A DNA stretch of 64,000 nucleotides, taken from NCBI GenBank assembly GCA_022701365.1, contig JAKUHH010000389.1, positions 248,001 to 312,000 on the forward strand, written 5' to 3'. Both the position numbers and the translations under genes were made by a program. The stretch's first letter is position 1. Each line of letters opens with the position of its first letter. The notes beneath the pieces were generated by a model. The model worked only from the letters and a program-made list of their open reading frames with translations. It was not told where the DNA came from and ran no database searches. Shown piece by piece: positions 1 through 10,953 of this stretch. The stretch comes from Mycocentrospora acerina. Its lineage: Eukaryota > Ascomycota > Dothideomycetes > Pleosporales.

Positions 1-739
1 TCTCTCACGACAGCTTTAATACACATAACATGAATAACGACGATATGATTTTCGGATGTACGACCACACAAACTACGACACTAGGACGGCTTAGTTTATG
101 CGTTACGACATCTATCACTTTCCAGGGCAAATTTTAAGGCGTCTGCGATTTTCGTTTTTTTAAGGACTGATTAGCTGGATAGCTCTGGGGTACTTTGCCT
201 CTATTGGCATGTCGCTTTCGCGTCATTGTCCTTCTGCTTTCAGATTTTGATATCGGGTATTACTTCTTTGCTACTTTTCGTTGTCCACTTCTTTTTGGTT
301 GCCACGCTGGGGCTTTTTTTTTCTCTCAAAGACATTCGGCCACATGGCTTGATCTGGCTGCACCTCTGCATGTTTCTCCATCTTCTGTATGTCGACAGGC
401 CATGGAAGTGTTCAGTATCATCTGCTTGGAATGTGTATCAGTGTCTCGGCGTTGTGAGCGCAAGTTGGCGCTTCTGATTTATTTCTTCAAAACAACAAAT
501 GAATATTTGAAGCACTCTTTTTAAATGATCATTCACGCCTGATGCACATATTTCTGGCTCTCGCGGCCTTTGCAACATCTAAATTGTACTTTTTTTTTGC
601 AAGCACACACGTAGCAACAGTTGAGACTGGAATCTGAATCTTGGTATCTGTAAATCTTAGGTGTGAAGTATGCTATGTCCTCGCCACCGAATGGCCCACC
701 AACTGAACGCCGTACTCCGGGCTGGGATCTTCACTCGCC
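1..739. other. left-edge stretch without a recognised gene
   Basis: I see no credible coding region here. The open frames present are short, start at non-ATG codons or overlap one another, and none gives a recognisable protein. The part just before position 740 is the 3' flank of the minus-strand Bub3 gene. There are T-rich runs near 155-165, 315-325 and 588-598. Confidence 0.5.
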
Positions 740-1975
740 CTATTTCTTCTTACCCTGCGCCTCCGTATCTGTCAGTTCGCGAATGAAGACCTTGATTACA
801 CCATCAGGGACATCGTCTACGCCGTCCTCAAACCCTGGGCTGACACCGATCGCGACAAACCTGCCGTCTGATGAAAAAGCGATTGTCTGCACGCTAGCAG
901 GGAACTTCTGGTATTGTCGTATCCTCCTCTTTGCAACAGCGTCCCAGAGCGCCACGACACCATCACCGCCGCCAGTTGCGAACGTTCCGTGCACTGGGTG
1001 GAAAGCCAGCGCATTGACTGGGTACACAATGTCCTGCCCATCGACGTTCTGGCGATGGCACTTGAACGCGTACTTGCGCGCCTGCGACTCCTCAGAGGGG
1101 TCGAACCATTCGACGGCGACACGTCCCTCAATGCTCGAACTTGAGTATCCCGCGTCATTGGGCATGCATGCGACTGCGCGCGTCATGTACTTCATGGAGC
1201 TTTCCCTTTGCTGCCATGGCTCTACGTCTACGCTCTCTCCTCCTCCCTGCTTCGCTGCGGCTGCTAGCTTGTCCAGCTCATAGATGTTGACAACTCGGCT
1301 GGCCATTGCGACTACGAGTTTGGTGGGCGATGCGGTGAGCGAAAAGGACTTGGAGGGAAGACGGACGGAGGTGAAGTCACCGGGTTGCGAGAGGTCGTGG
1401 AGGTGTAGCGTCGAGTCCCAGGATGCGGAGATGAGGAGGTTGTGCGGGGCTGAGAAGAGAATGTTGCGAACGCCCTGGGAGTGGGTTGACATGACTGTTT
1501 GCTGGCCAGTCTCAAGGTCGATTCTGTGAATGTTAGCTGTCGTGCCTACTCCATGTGCTTTCGTGTCGCGACGCACCTCCGCACTTCCCAGTCAAGGCCA
1601 CAGCTGAACGCCTCGTTGTCATCACGACCAAAACACACATCTAATACCGGGGCGCGGTGCTCAAACTTCTGCAGCAGCTTGCCGCCAGGCTCGCCGTGCG
1701 TGTCGTAGAGGTAAACATATCGGTCCCAGGATGAGACGAGTAACCGCGTAGGCGTCTTCTCGGAGAATTTTACTGAAGATATGGGCTCGGTGGGGTTTTG
1801 CGCAAGCTCAAATTGGCCTGGAATCGTCAGTGTTCTGCCTTGTATTGTTTATGTCGCGCAGTTGAGAAAGGCAGCTTCTGGCAGGCATAGCTCCACGGTC
1901 CTGGTGTGGAAGCTGTCCATCCATGCTCTGAGAGTGAAATCGTTTCAGGCGCGGCGAGCAACACTTACTCGACAT
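740..1975 (-). CDS. BUB3: Bub3-like mitotic checkpoint WD40 protein
   Basis: Spindle assembly checkpoint beta-propeller that binds Bub1/Mad3 GLEBS motifs at kinetochores (family knowledge). Exons in transcription order: 1975-1969, 1817-1577 and 1523-740, 343 aa. The first exon is only 7 nt and joins to begin MSSQFELAQNPTEP. Its donor is GTAAGT and the next is GTGCGT. WD-type strands are visible, such as SSWDRYVYLYD, SASWDSTLHLHD and GGGDGVVALWD. The Bub3 hallmark is GRVAVEWFDPS followed by KYAFKCHR and YPVNALAFHP, close to animal and yeast Bub3. Rae1, the paralogue, is the main alternative, but the GRVAVE-(F/L)DPS block favours Bub3. It diverges from the GPN2 gene with 181 bp between start codons. 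The tiny first exon explains why no ATG is found in the long second exon. Confidence 0.9.
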
Positions 1976-2156
1976 TTTGGTGGTAGTCGTGCGAAGGGTG
2001 TTTTCCAAAGGTCGAGAGCTCGATCGAGGTGAAGCTCCGCGCGAACTCCGCAACCAAACAAATGTGGATGGGTGAATGGCTTGGCAGTCCCTCCACAGAA
2101 AGCTCCCCTCTGTTGCTCGTGTCTCCAACATTACATCACTTTTCGCGACGACCAAA
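1976..2156. promoter_or_regulatory. shared divergent promoter of BUB3 and GPN2
   Basis: Only 181 bp separate the start codons of the two divergent genes, so both promoters and 5' leaders must share this interval or overlap the neighbouring gene. No TATA-like box stands out. Role inferred from layout. Confidence 0.5.
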
Positions 2157-3424
2157 ATGCCCTTTGCACAGCTTGTCATCGGGCCGCCAGGCTCTGGCAA
2201 GTCAACGTACTGCGATGGCATGCAGCAGTTCATGGGCGCAATCGAACGCAAGTGCTCCGTCGTGAACCTCGACCCCGCGAACGACCACACATCATATCAG
2301 CCTGCGGTAGACGTGAGGGATCTGGTGACGATAGACGAGATCATGGAGCAAGAGTCTCTTGGCCCAAACGGTGGAGTGCTGTTTGCGCTAGAAGAACTCG
2401 AGAACAACTTTGAGTGGCTTGCAGAGGGCTTGAAGGAACTTGAAGGTTTGTTTAGTTTGATAGCTACGGGATGGATGTAGCACTGATACTGTTGCAGATG
2501 ACTATATTCTCTTCGATTGTCCTGGCCAGGTTGAGCTCTTCACACACCACGGCTCACTGCGAAACATCTTCTTTCGCCTTCAAAAACTTGGGTATCGAGT
2601 ATTCGCCCTCCATCCACTGCCTGCAACATGACACTGACTCCCTGAAGCTCGTCGTCGTACACTTGACCGACTCGATCATCGTATCACGACCGTCGTTATA
2701 TGTTTCCTCCCTTCTACTCGCACTGCGTAGCATGCTGCAGATGGACCTTCCCCACATAAACGTCCTCACGAAGATCGATAACCTCAGAAATTATCCAAAC
2801 CTACCGTTCAACCTTGATTTCTACACGGAAGTACAGGACCTGCAATACCTACTACCACACTTAAATCGCGAGCAAACCTCGGGCATACCAGGTCCGGCAT
2901 CGACCGGCGCAAACGATGATGTGGACATGGACGAGGAACCAACCTCAAAGTTCTCTGCGCTGAACAAGGCAATCGTTGAACTAGTCGAGGACTTTGCGCT
3001 GGTTGGGTTTGAGACACTCGCTGTTGAGGACAAGAAGAGCATGATGACATTACTACGAGCCATAGACAGGGCAGGCGGGTATGCGTTTGGAGGACTGGAG
3101 GGAGCGAACGAGACTGTTTGGCAACTGGCAATGCGACAAGATGGAGCTACCATGGATGCTCGAGATGTGCAGGAACGGTGGCTGGACAGACGAGACGAGC
3201 TGGACGAAGAGGAGAAGAAGGCCTGGGAGGCGGAGACAAAAGACATGCGTGATGCACCACCGGAAGCAGCTCAGGTATCGAGAGCTACGCGTGGAGCGCC
3301 GCCTAAAGCGAGCCCAGGGAATGCGACAAACGAAGATGACGAGGACATGGATGATCTGGATGAGATGAGAAAGTTCATGGAGAAGAAAGACAAGGAGGAC
3401 GGAATCAACGTTGTCCGGAAATAG
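2157..3424 (+). CDS. GPN2: GPN-loop GTPase 2 (Gpn2)
   Basis: GPN-loop GTPases assist assembly and nuclear import of RNA polymerase II and III (family knowledge). Exons 2157-2445, 2498-2598 and 2648-3424 give 388 aa. Visible motifs are the P-loop GPPGSGKST at residues 9-17, the GPN triad at 69-71 within LGPNGG, the G3 motif DCPGQ at about 103-107, and the G4 motif TKID in the third exon. The paralogue is called from the LGPNGG context, from YILFDCPGQVELFTHH, and from the length. The second intron is 49 bp. The C-terminus is acidic and lysine-rich (EDDEDMDDLDEMRKFMEKK), probably disordered. GPN3 is the alternative, but GPN3 proteins are shorter. Confidence 0.88.
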
Positions 3425-3785
3425 AGACGAGGGTTGCAATGTTCTTGGTAGGCTTTTCAACAGGCTGTGGAGTGTGTTCCTACCAAGCAAAGTTGCCACA
3501 AGCACAGGTTATCTTAGACGAGCTTGCGAGGCAAAGTGATGGACATAAAGATACACCGCAGAGAAAGCTCTGGTCGTGTATGAGCAGGCAGAAGCCTTGC
3601 CCCATGACAATGAGACCCCGCCTATGATCAGTGGCGGGGTAGACACTTTGTCTCTGTGAAGCGCGTCGCGTACACGCGCTCGACGCCGCATCTCATGCAC
3701 ACAACCAACCAATACACTTTTGGACTTGCTGGACTTGTTTGCACACTACCTGTATTGATGAAAGCTGCAAACAATACGACCGTTA
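3425..3785. other. GPN2-CHMP7 intergenic spacer
   Basis: This 361 bp tandem spacer holds the GPN2 3' flank and the promoter and leader of the next gene. I see no ORF or repeat of note. Confidence 0.4.
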
Positions 3786-5434
3786 ATGTTGAAGCGCAAG
3801 AGTTCCCACAGTGATGACCCCCACACACCTGATTCGTCTGTTTACGGCGACGCGCGTAGCAAGCGCAACAAGCGACTCTTCCGCCCCAAGAACCCCAATC
3901 GCAAAGAGTCGTGGACTCCCGGGACAGAGCGCGCCATGACTGAGTTGTTAGAGTTCATCCTGCAGCATGAAGAAGCGTTCAAGAAGTAAGCCCAACCCCC
4001 AAACAGGGCATAGACTGCTGCACACTGGTACCCGTCCTGCTGCATGTGCTTACACCTTCAAGTAAACACCGCTTGTCCTCGCTCTATGCAGATTTTCGCC
4101 AGCAACAAGAAGTGAACCCAGAGGGCTATCAGGCAAATATTGCAGCTTGGACAAAAGCTCTTACCGATGCGGCGCGCGCAGGCGTCATACCCACGCAAGG
4201 CACCACACACGATCTTCTGAACATCCGGACGACAGACGAACTCGCGCGAGCGCTACAACATCCGCAATATGGAAAACCAACATGCCTGCCAGCAGTTCTT
4301 CACGAAGCGACCAGAACCAAGGAGATGATACCCCTGAAAGACTTCCTGGCCTCCAAGGAGAGTGTATACAAGACATCATGGATACCGTCGCCATGGAAAG
4401 CGTTGCAGTGGGGGCTGAGACAGGTTGGCGTGCTAGGCCATCCTTCAGCGGCAGATAAGCTTGGAGTCGGGAACTTTGTGGTGCTCAAGAATGTCGAGAT
4501 CGCTGCGGATGAGACGTTGAAGAAGATGAAGGAGCATACTTCAACAGCGGATCGAGTGCTTTCAAGGACGGATTTCTTGAAGCGTTTCGATAAGGCATTG
4601 AACCCCGCTGCCCCTCTTACAGCGAACGACATGGAGATATTGCTCGTTCATCTAGCAAGAGATAAGCAGGCCATAGCGTACAACGCGCAGACAATCAAGT
4701 TTAAGCCTGAGCACGAAGAGGAGCCTCTGCCCATCACCGAGGAAGACACTGCCATTGCAAATCTGCGCGACACGCTGGCGAACATCAACGCCCAAATATC
4801 ACCACTCATGAAGAAGATCGCCGAAACGGAGGCCGCAGCCCGCGAAGCAGTGGCCGCCAAGCAGATGGTCCGCGCCAAAGCTGCCCTCCGCTCCAAGAAG
4901 CTGGCCGAAACCGCTCTTGCACAACGCTCCGACGTCGCCCTCCAGCTCGAAGGTGTGTATACACAGCTTCAGCAGGCAGCTGACCAAGTCGAGATTGTGG
5001 AGGCTATGCGCGCCGGCGCTGCGGCGCTCAAGGGTCTAAACGAGAAGGTTGGTGGTGCAGAAGGTGTTCAGGGTGTGGTTGATGCGGTCAACGAGCAGAT
5101 GGCTACAACAGAAGAAATTACAAACATCATCAATGAGACTGACCAGACTCTTGACGAGGGGGAGATTGACGACGAGTTTGAGGCATTAGAGAGGGCGGAG
5201 AAGGCGGAGCGGGCGCAGAAGGAGGCACAAAGAACTGCTGCTAGGTTGGCGGAGCTGGAGCAGCTGGAGACGAAGCGTAGGGCTAAGGAGGCAGAACGGC
5301 AAGCGCGAAAGGAGGACGATGATACGGAGAAGGAGATCGAGCAGGCATCTCAGGATCTCAAGAGGATGTCTTTCAGGGAAGAAGAGGACAGCGAGGAGGA
5401 AGAGGAAGAGAAGCGTGTTCCGCTTCCAGCATGA
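3786..5434 (+). CDS. CHMP7/Chm7-like Snf7-domain ESCRT-III protein
   Basis: Exons 3786-3985 and 4063-5434 give 523 aa. The N-terminal half (LYADFRQQQEVNPEGY, then WIPSPWKALQWGLRQVGVLG) resembles the ESCRT-II-like winged-helix part of CHMP7. The C-terminal half is a Snf7 coiled coil: NINAQISPLMKKIAETEAAA, then AKAALRSKKLAETAL, then NINETDQTLDEGEIDDEFE-like acidic helices typical of ESCRT-III autoinhibitory ends. CHMP7/Chm7 works with LEM-domain proteins in nuclear-envelope surveillance and sealing (family knowledge). The length fits CHMP7-type proteins, which are about twice as long as core ESCRT-III subunits. The last residues are strongly acidic (EEEDSEEEEEE). The start is the first ATG in the frame. 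Function at the nuclear envelope is inferred by family. Confidence 0.82.
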
Positions 5435-5883
5435 AGCTATTTGACTTGTTCAGCATCAGTTTAAGTATATCGTTCCAGCATAGCAGTGGCGTTGTGGTAG
5501 TGGCTTATTTTCATACACTTTTTTATTACAACAACAATAATCTCGATGCAATCCTTACTTTTCCATCACAATACCACCGACCAAACAATCCCCACTTTCC
5601 CATTGTCAATTCCTGATTGTCCGGAACAAAAAACTTCCCGCAGCCCGACCAAACAGTCACTGACGTCTTTCCACCCACCCGATAGCGCCGCTCTTGGCGC
5701 AGAGGGGGCGCTAAGACCACGAACCTCAACCTCACCCTCCAGCGCATCTCAACCGCCCCCAAACCCTCGCGTCACCATCCCATCCGCGTCCCGCCCGGGC
5801 CCACCCAAACTACACACACCTCCACCCCTGACACCTCCGCACTTCTGCACCCCTCCCAAGGAAGGAAAAAAACATCTCCTCCA
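5435..5883. other. CHMP7-to-ESSS spacer with C/A-rich leader
   Basis: This 449 bp tandem spacer carries the CHMP7 3' flank (AT-rich) and then a strongly C-rich and CA-rich leader from about 5640 to 5880 directly before the next ATG. The open frame through it is a compositional by-product of the C-richness. Confidence 0.4.
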
Positions 5884-6435
5884 ATGCAGTCCCTCCGCGC
5901 CGCGTCGAGCGCCTCGCGCGCCCTCTCTGCCGCAGCCCGTTGCACCGCACCCTCCAGCGCCCGTGCCTTTTCACAATCCCGCGCCGTGCGCGGCGGCGGC
6001 CACGAGTCGCACTACGATCCGCCCAGCGGGTGGCTGTTTGGCGTCAAGCCCGGGGAGAAGTACGAGAAGGAGGGTTGGGAGGGGCTTACGTACTGGGGGC
6101 TTTGCGGGACAATGGTGCTGGGCGTTGTGGCTTATGCGTTTAAGCCGGATACTAGGTATGCTGCTATTTTGTTTGTGTTTTATTTTTCTTGGGGTTTGTG
6201 CTTGGTGGATTGGTGCGGGGAGATGGAGTGGGGATGGGATGGGATAGGACGAGATGGGACGGTGTGGTGTGGTGTTGTGTTGTGTTGTGTTGTGTTGTGT
6301 GGAATGGATTGGAGTGCATTGGATTTGTGGACATGCTGACGGGGAAATAGCATTCAGACCTGGGCTCTTGAGGAGGCTCGCAGACGGCTGGAAGCAGAGG
6401 GTATCTTGTCTGACCCAGACTCGAAGAAGGACTAG
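5884..6435 (+). CDS. mitochondrial complex I ESSS subunit (NDUFB11 type)
   Basis: Accessory subunit of NADH:ubiquinone oxidoreductase in the membrane arm (family knowledge). Exons 5884-6155 and 6351-6435 give 118 aa. The N-terminus (MQSLRAASSASRALSAAAR) is rich in Arg, Ser and Ala with no acidic residues, as in a mitochondrial presequence. Next come the family block HYDPPSGWLFGVKPGEKYEK and a single membrane span (YWGLCGTMVLGVVAYAFKP). The end is WALEEARRRLEAEGILSDP. The intron is 195 bp, long for this window, because it holds a GTGTT repeat tract. Confidence 0.88.
6261..6302 (+). repeat. GTGTT tandem tract inside the ESSS intron
   Basis: Pentanucleotide GTGTT and close variants (GTGGT) are repeated about eight times within the single intron of the complex I subunit gene. 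It is non-coding and probably length-variable. Confidence 0.8.
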
Positions 6436-6690
6436 ACTGTCCGTCTTGACCAACTAGCGAGCTACGAGGTAGAGTGTGTGTGATTGAGCCAGAAGATGGT
6501 GTCCCCCGGAGAAGAAGAAGACTGGATCGACGAAACTGTACATATCCCCACGACGACAGCAGGTGCAGGCAGCGGGGTTTTCTTATGTGACAATGGGCTC
6601 ATAGACTCATAGAGTTTGGGCTGTGGGGACTGATGAATGTTTTGGCAATGGTATTTGATTTTTTTCTCCGTCTTCTGCAGTGTTTGATGA

Positions 6691-6759
6691 GTGACTGACT
6701 GACCGACTGACTAACTGACTAACTGACTGACTGACTGACTGACTGACTGACTGACTGAC
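6691..6759. repeat. TGAC tetranucleotide microsatellite
   Basis: About 17 units of GACT/TGAC with a few interruptions (GACC, TAAC) early in the tract and a pure run from about 6728 onward. It lies in the 3' flank of the complex I subunit gene. Confidence 0.85.
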
Positions 6760-6826
6760 ATGTTTCATTGCTGCTAGTCAAACAAGAGAGCTACTTTTTT
6801 TACAACAAACTCTAAATAAAATTGTT

Positions 6827-6880
6827 GCTATTCTAAAAATTAATGCTATTCTAAAAATTAGTGTCATTCTAAAAATTACC
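6827..6880. repeat. three tandem 18-bp AT-rich repeats
   Basis: Three head-to-tail copies (6827-6844, 6845-6862, 6863-6880) share the core ATTCTAAAAATTA. Differences are confined to the first three and last two bases. No function is evident. Confidence 0.85.
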
Positions 6881-7318
6881 CTTTTACCGTACTTTTCTCT
6901 TCTATACTCTGGAGCACTAGGGACGCATCATGTTGCCGCGACGACACGACACAACACGACATACCTGGGCATCACACCAGCACCAACCAGCCATGCACCG
7001 TTTTGAACAAATAGCAACAAGCAAAATCAACCTCGCATTCGCCAAAAAAAAAGAAGAAGAAGAGAAAGGGTATCCGCTCCCAAAAATCTAACGCTCTAAA
7101 AAAACTCGAGATCTAGAGAAGAAAAGAAAGACATACTCTCCTGAGAAGAAAAAAAGATATTTGAAAGAATACCGTGTCCTGTCTCATCCCATCCCATCCC
7201 AGTTCATTAAACCCATCTATCATGATTGCAATTATTCAGACGTATCCATACAGACAAACGAAAAGGGGGCGTTTTCTTCTTCTTCTATAATCCTGAAAGG
7301 CGATTTTCCTCCAACGCA

Positions 7319-8259
7319 CTACGCTTCTATCTTGTCTCCGAAATGGTTGTCTAGCTCGCTAGATGCAAGCGACCTGGAGCTACTGGCTAGCATCTTTCTG
7401 TATGCTGAAGTCCGTGAGAACTGCTCTTCATAGTGCTCTTTTAGTTTGCGTTGCCTCTGTTCTTTCTTGTACATCCACAGCATGGTGAAGGAGAGGCCTA
7501 TCAGCACAATGCCGAGAATGCCGCCTACGGCTCCGCCGACGACAGCCGTCTGGTGCTTTTCTTTCTTGCAGAGGTCGTTGGTGGAGGGGGTTGTGGAGTC
7601 GATGGTGAGTTCAGAGGGGGAGGTGATGGCAAGAGGGGTGGATGTTGGTGTTGAGACTGCCGTGGTGGGAGGGGTGGATGTTGTTGTTGAGATTGCCGTG
7701 GTGGATGAGCTAGCTGTCAGGGTAGCGAGCTGTAATTTTCCAATGTTTTTTGTGGATATACGCGGGGCGGTGGCATCGTTGCAGCAGTTTTTTCGGTCAT
7801 TGACGGCGCGGCAGCAGTAGGTGCCGTAGTCACACATTTGGACGTTCCATGCTGGGACTGGGTTTAGGCCGCCAAAATCCGTGGAGGCTAAGGGTGATGT
7901 TAGCTTGTTTCTTGGTCTGTTTGATTGGTTTCATGGGTTATGGGATGAGTGTTAAGTAGGTACGTACCATCTGGACACATTTTAGGGCAGGCAATGTCCT
8001 TCCCTGTGGCATCTGTGCATCCATTCTGCCATATCGAGCCCATGTATTCGCCTTTTGTTGCCAGGCATAAACCACTGTCCAAACAAATATCCGCGCCAAC
8101 AGATCGATTTGTTGCACAGCAACCACTGTGCTTCGCCGAGGGATTGCATGGAGTGAATGTGTTGTCGAGTGCCGTCCCGTCGAGGCCGTAGCATTTCTGA
8201 CTGACCGCAACTGCAATGAATGTTGAAAAGGCCGCAAGGAGAGAGGCGTGGAGATGCAT
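7319..8259 (-). CDS. cysteine-rich, Ser/Thr-stalked single-span surface protein
   Basis: Not recognised by name. Exons 8259-7968 and 7887-7319 give 286 aa. The architecture is a hydrophobic signal peptide (about residues 1-20), then an ectodomain with many cysteines including several CC pairs (SGCCATN, YCCRA, NCCND). A Ser/Thr/Pro stalk follows. One membrane span follows (GGILGIVLIGLSFTMLWMY) preceded by glycines, and then a basic juxtamembrane stretch (KKEQRQRKLKEHYEEQ) and a serine-rich cytosolic tail. This layout recalls fungal Wsc/Mid2-type wall sensors, but I see no WSC domain match. The ATG at 8259 is chosen because it opens the signal peptide; the longer upstream frame is microsatellite-derived. 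The donor is GTACGT. Confidence 0.75.
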
Positions 8260-8318
8260 ATTAGACAACAGACAGTAATGACAGTAAAAGAGTCTATATG
8301 GGATTGGATAATTAAGAG

Positions 8319-8320
8319 AT

Positions 8321-8380
<60 letters not shown>
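8319..8380. repeat. compound AG/TG dinucleotide microsatellite
   Basis: A run of AG units with minor interruptions to about 8352 is followed by about 14 TG units to 8380. On the minus strand it reads CA then CT and sits 60-120 bp upstream of the start codon of the cysteine-rich surface protein, so it is probably in its leader or promoter. Confidence 0.85.
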
Positions 8381-10199
8381 CAAGTGAGTGAGTGACTTGA
8401 AAAGGACAAGGAAAAAAAAGATGACAAGAGATGGCGCAGCAAATGTTCTGACCCGACCGGCGATATAAAGCAAAGGAACGATTCTGGCAGATTCTTAAGG
8501 AACCCAAACAACGACCATCAGGACTGAATATATCAGGCACTGGAGGATCCAAAATTACATTTGCAATGTTATGCGTGGAACGCCCTGGTGTTACTGCACG
8601 CAAGCTGGGCCAGCAGCCGTGACAGGGCTCTGCTTGCCGCCTTCTGAAACATGTCATCAGAGGCGGCAACGTAGAGAAGACGCATCTAGTCGGCCAGGGT
8701 GACGCAGCTAGCCATCTGCTCGAACGCGCTGGAGCAGCCTTGGCCAGGAGGCTTCGAAACGGCGCGACGCCTTGTCCAGAGCAGCAGCGGCCTACCCTGG
8801 GGATTGCGGAGTCCGGCGCGCGTGCTGCTGCGTGCCGTTGTTTGCGGCTACGCGCTTAGTTACAACCTACAGTGGGAATGCCTTTATGTTGTTTGCAGAC
8901 GTCAAATCAAATGCGTTGGGAGAGCCTGAAGCCCAGAGCCTGGAGCCCAGAGCAGGCAAAGAGCTGCTGCCAGCAAATGAAGCTGCTGTGCGATGGAGCC
9001 GAGGAATGGGGTCGGGTTTGACGTTCCGGCGAGCACAGGGCGAGCGAGGGAGATGATTCGCAGACGAGAGGCCTGTGCGAAGCCGCTTCCCCTTCGGATC
9101 ACCGGTACCTGGCACTTTGGACAACGACAGACATGACCTCTCCTATTCGTCGTCCGCTGTATGATTTCCGGCCAGACAACAGTCCCCGTCCTTGCAAAGA
9201 CGGTAAATATTGCAATTGTCGTAAGCTGCCTTTGCATCCTTGCATCTCCTCAACCGTTCGCTGCTCGCCCCGCTGCCCCAAAAAACGGCCCTCTTTGGTA
9301 GAAACCCGTGCTCAATAGGTTTGGGGGACAGGCTTTTGACATGTGTGACGCTTCGGGCAAAAGACTAATTTCCCCTTACGTTCATCTATTCACATCTTCG
9401 TCCTTCCGGCCCCTGCCGCACGTGCACATACCATTCCCTACTCCGTGTATCGTAGGCAGGTAGCACTGCCAGTCTATTAACGGACAATTGCGCATGCAGC
9501 TACTCATCGTGCGCCTCAGCCGTCATCTCTTGCAACGCCACATTTCTGGAAGCAGCGTTACAACGTCTGCATGGAAGGTTTTCCAAGTTGAGCTAGGAAA
9601 CTTGGCGCATCGCGAGCTGCACAAGGAGACAAGTCCGTATCTGGAGAAGGTGGGGAGGTGTTCGACTAGTACAGCATCGACAATTAAGAACAGGCGTTCA
9701 TTTCAAAGTAGAGTTGGCGCTACTACGCCTACAAATTAAAACAAATAGTCTCAAGATCTGCGTCAATACGATTCGAGATTAAAAACACGCTGAGTAATAT
9801 GCTAAGTAGTGTTTGTATATTTTATCTCATGAACATCCTAATCTTTCTCGGTGTTGTCTTTAAGCCCTTGCTGAACTTACAGCAAGCCACCTTGTAGCTC
9901 AGCTTGAGATCTAACCCTCCACGCCTTGTAGAACAAAAGGGCATCGCTGCATGTGCAATAAAGCTCCCGTCTCCAACGCGCGTGCGTTGCCGTTGTCACT
10001 TGGTTGTCTCGGAGATGAACCACTATACACTCAGCAGTCCTACGCGCTTGATTCGCACAAAGTTCCAGCCACGCCCGTTGTAGACCTCACATGTGAAGGC
10101 CTTGACCTCCAATGCGCTTTCAGTACCAGTAGCGCGCAGACACGCACGCACGGCACAGAGATTGAAAAAAACTCCTTGGTGCCCGAAAGAAAAACAAAC

Positions 10200-10561
10200 C
10201 ACTAAACCATATATCCCCCTTCCCCCCTCCCCCCCCGGCATAGCGGATGCGCAACAAGGATATCCCGCCCGCCCTCCCTCCCTACCTGTCAACTAAAAGC
10301 CGCCCCAAGATCCACGATATGCCACCAGGATACCCTCTCTCATCCCTGAGCCCTCCCCACCTCTAATGACACATTGTGTCACACATCAGATCCTCTGTTC
10401 CTTCCCTTCCCCCCTCCCCTCCCCCCCTACCTGATCTCCTACAATCCCTTGTCCAGTACCCCGAAAAAATCCTTCCACTACCCACATAATTCCCCTAAAC
10501 CATATGTCCAGTCGCCGACGTACAGACCCTACGAGATCCACACGTTAAGTGGGGGGGGGGG
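10200..10561. repeat. pyrimidine-rich low-complexity tract ending in poly-G
   Basis: Long runs of C and T (for example 10217-10238, 10400-10428) are followed by an 11-base G run at 10551-10561. It is low-complexity DNA beyond the 3' end of cnxE, with no repeat unit I can define. Confidence 0.6.
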
Positions 10562-10953
10562 CTATTAATACAGATCGATGCGATCGCTGGGTGTATCCAA
10601 TCGCTGGTAGATGGAAGTGGAGATTTGCTTCATCTCGTGAGGTGCTACGACGAAGCGCTGGGTAGTGGATCGGAGGGTGGCGGTGGCGAGTTGGGTGCCC
10701 GAAGAGGGGAGCGACAGGGTGTACACTGGAAATCTATGGAGAGGAGGGAGAAATCACTGGATAGGAAAGGTAAGAGGGGTAGGAGAGTAGGAAGACAGTG
10801 GTGGAGGAGGATATGTCGTCACCTTTTTATTCCTCTGTGAGGCAAAGAGTTCTTGACTGGACGATGTTTTGATAGGTTGATTGATGCGAGTGACCAACCA
10901 ATTAGCCTACCTACCTTCATAGCAGAAACACAATACACCGCATGCCAATCCAT

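Larger units (their letters stand above)
6436..7318. other. convergent spacer rich in simple repeats
   Basis: This interval lies between two convergent genes. It holds a TGAC tetranucleotide tract, an 18-bp triple repeat and AG-rich runs near 7045-7155. No coding region is recognised. Confidence 0.55.
8260..10953. other. 2.7-kb gene-poor interval
   Basis: I find no convincing coding region. The open frames are short and overlapping and lack family features. 8690-9120 is GC-rich, and 9730-9850 is AT-rich. 10200-10460 is dominated by C and T. A run of 11 G lies at 10551-10561. The right end is the 3' flank of cnxE. Confidence 0.5.

Noticed and set aside
195..524. 109-residue open frame near the left edge
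   Set aside because: It starts with TTG, overlaps another open frame and gives no recognisable protein.
663..1283. 206-residue plus-strand frame
   Set aside because: It is antisense to the Bub3 last exon; the minus strand gives clear WD40 sequence.
5546..6247. 233-residue Pro/Ser/Thr-rich plus-strand frame
   Set aside because: The composition comes from the C-rich leader of the complex I subunit gene; it overlaps that gene's first exon in another frame.
7938..8669. 243-residue minus-strand frame through the microsatellite
   Set aside because: Its repetitive THTH and SLSL runs are the CA/CT microsatellite translated; the real gene begins at 8259 in another frame.
9895..9935. tRNA-like wording (GTAGCTCAGCTTGA)
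   Set aside because: No matching acceptor stem, anticodon loop or T-arm could be built around it.
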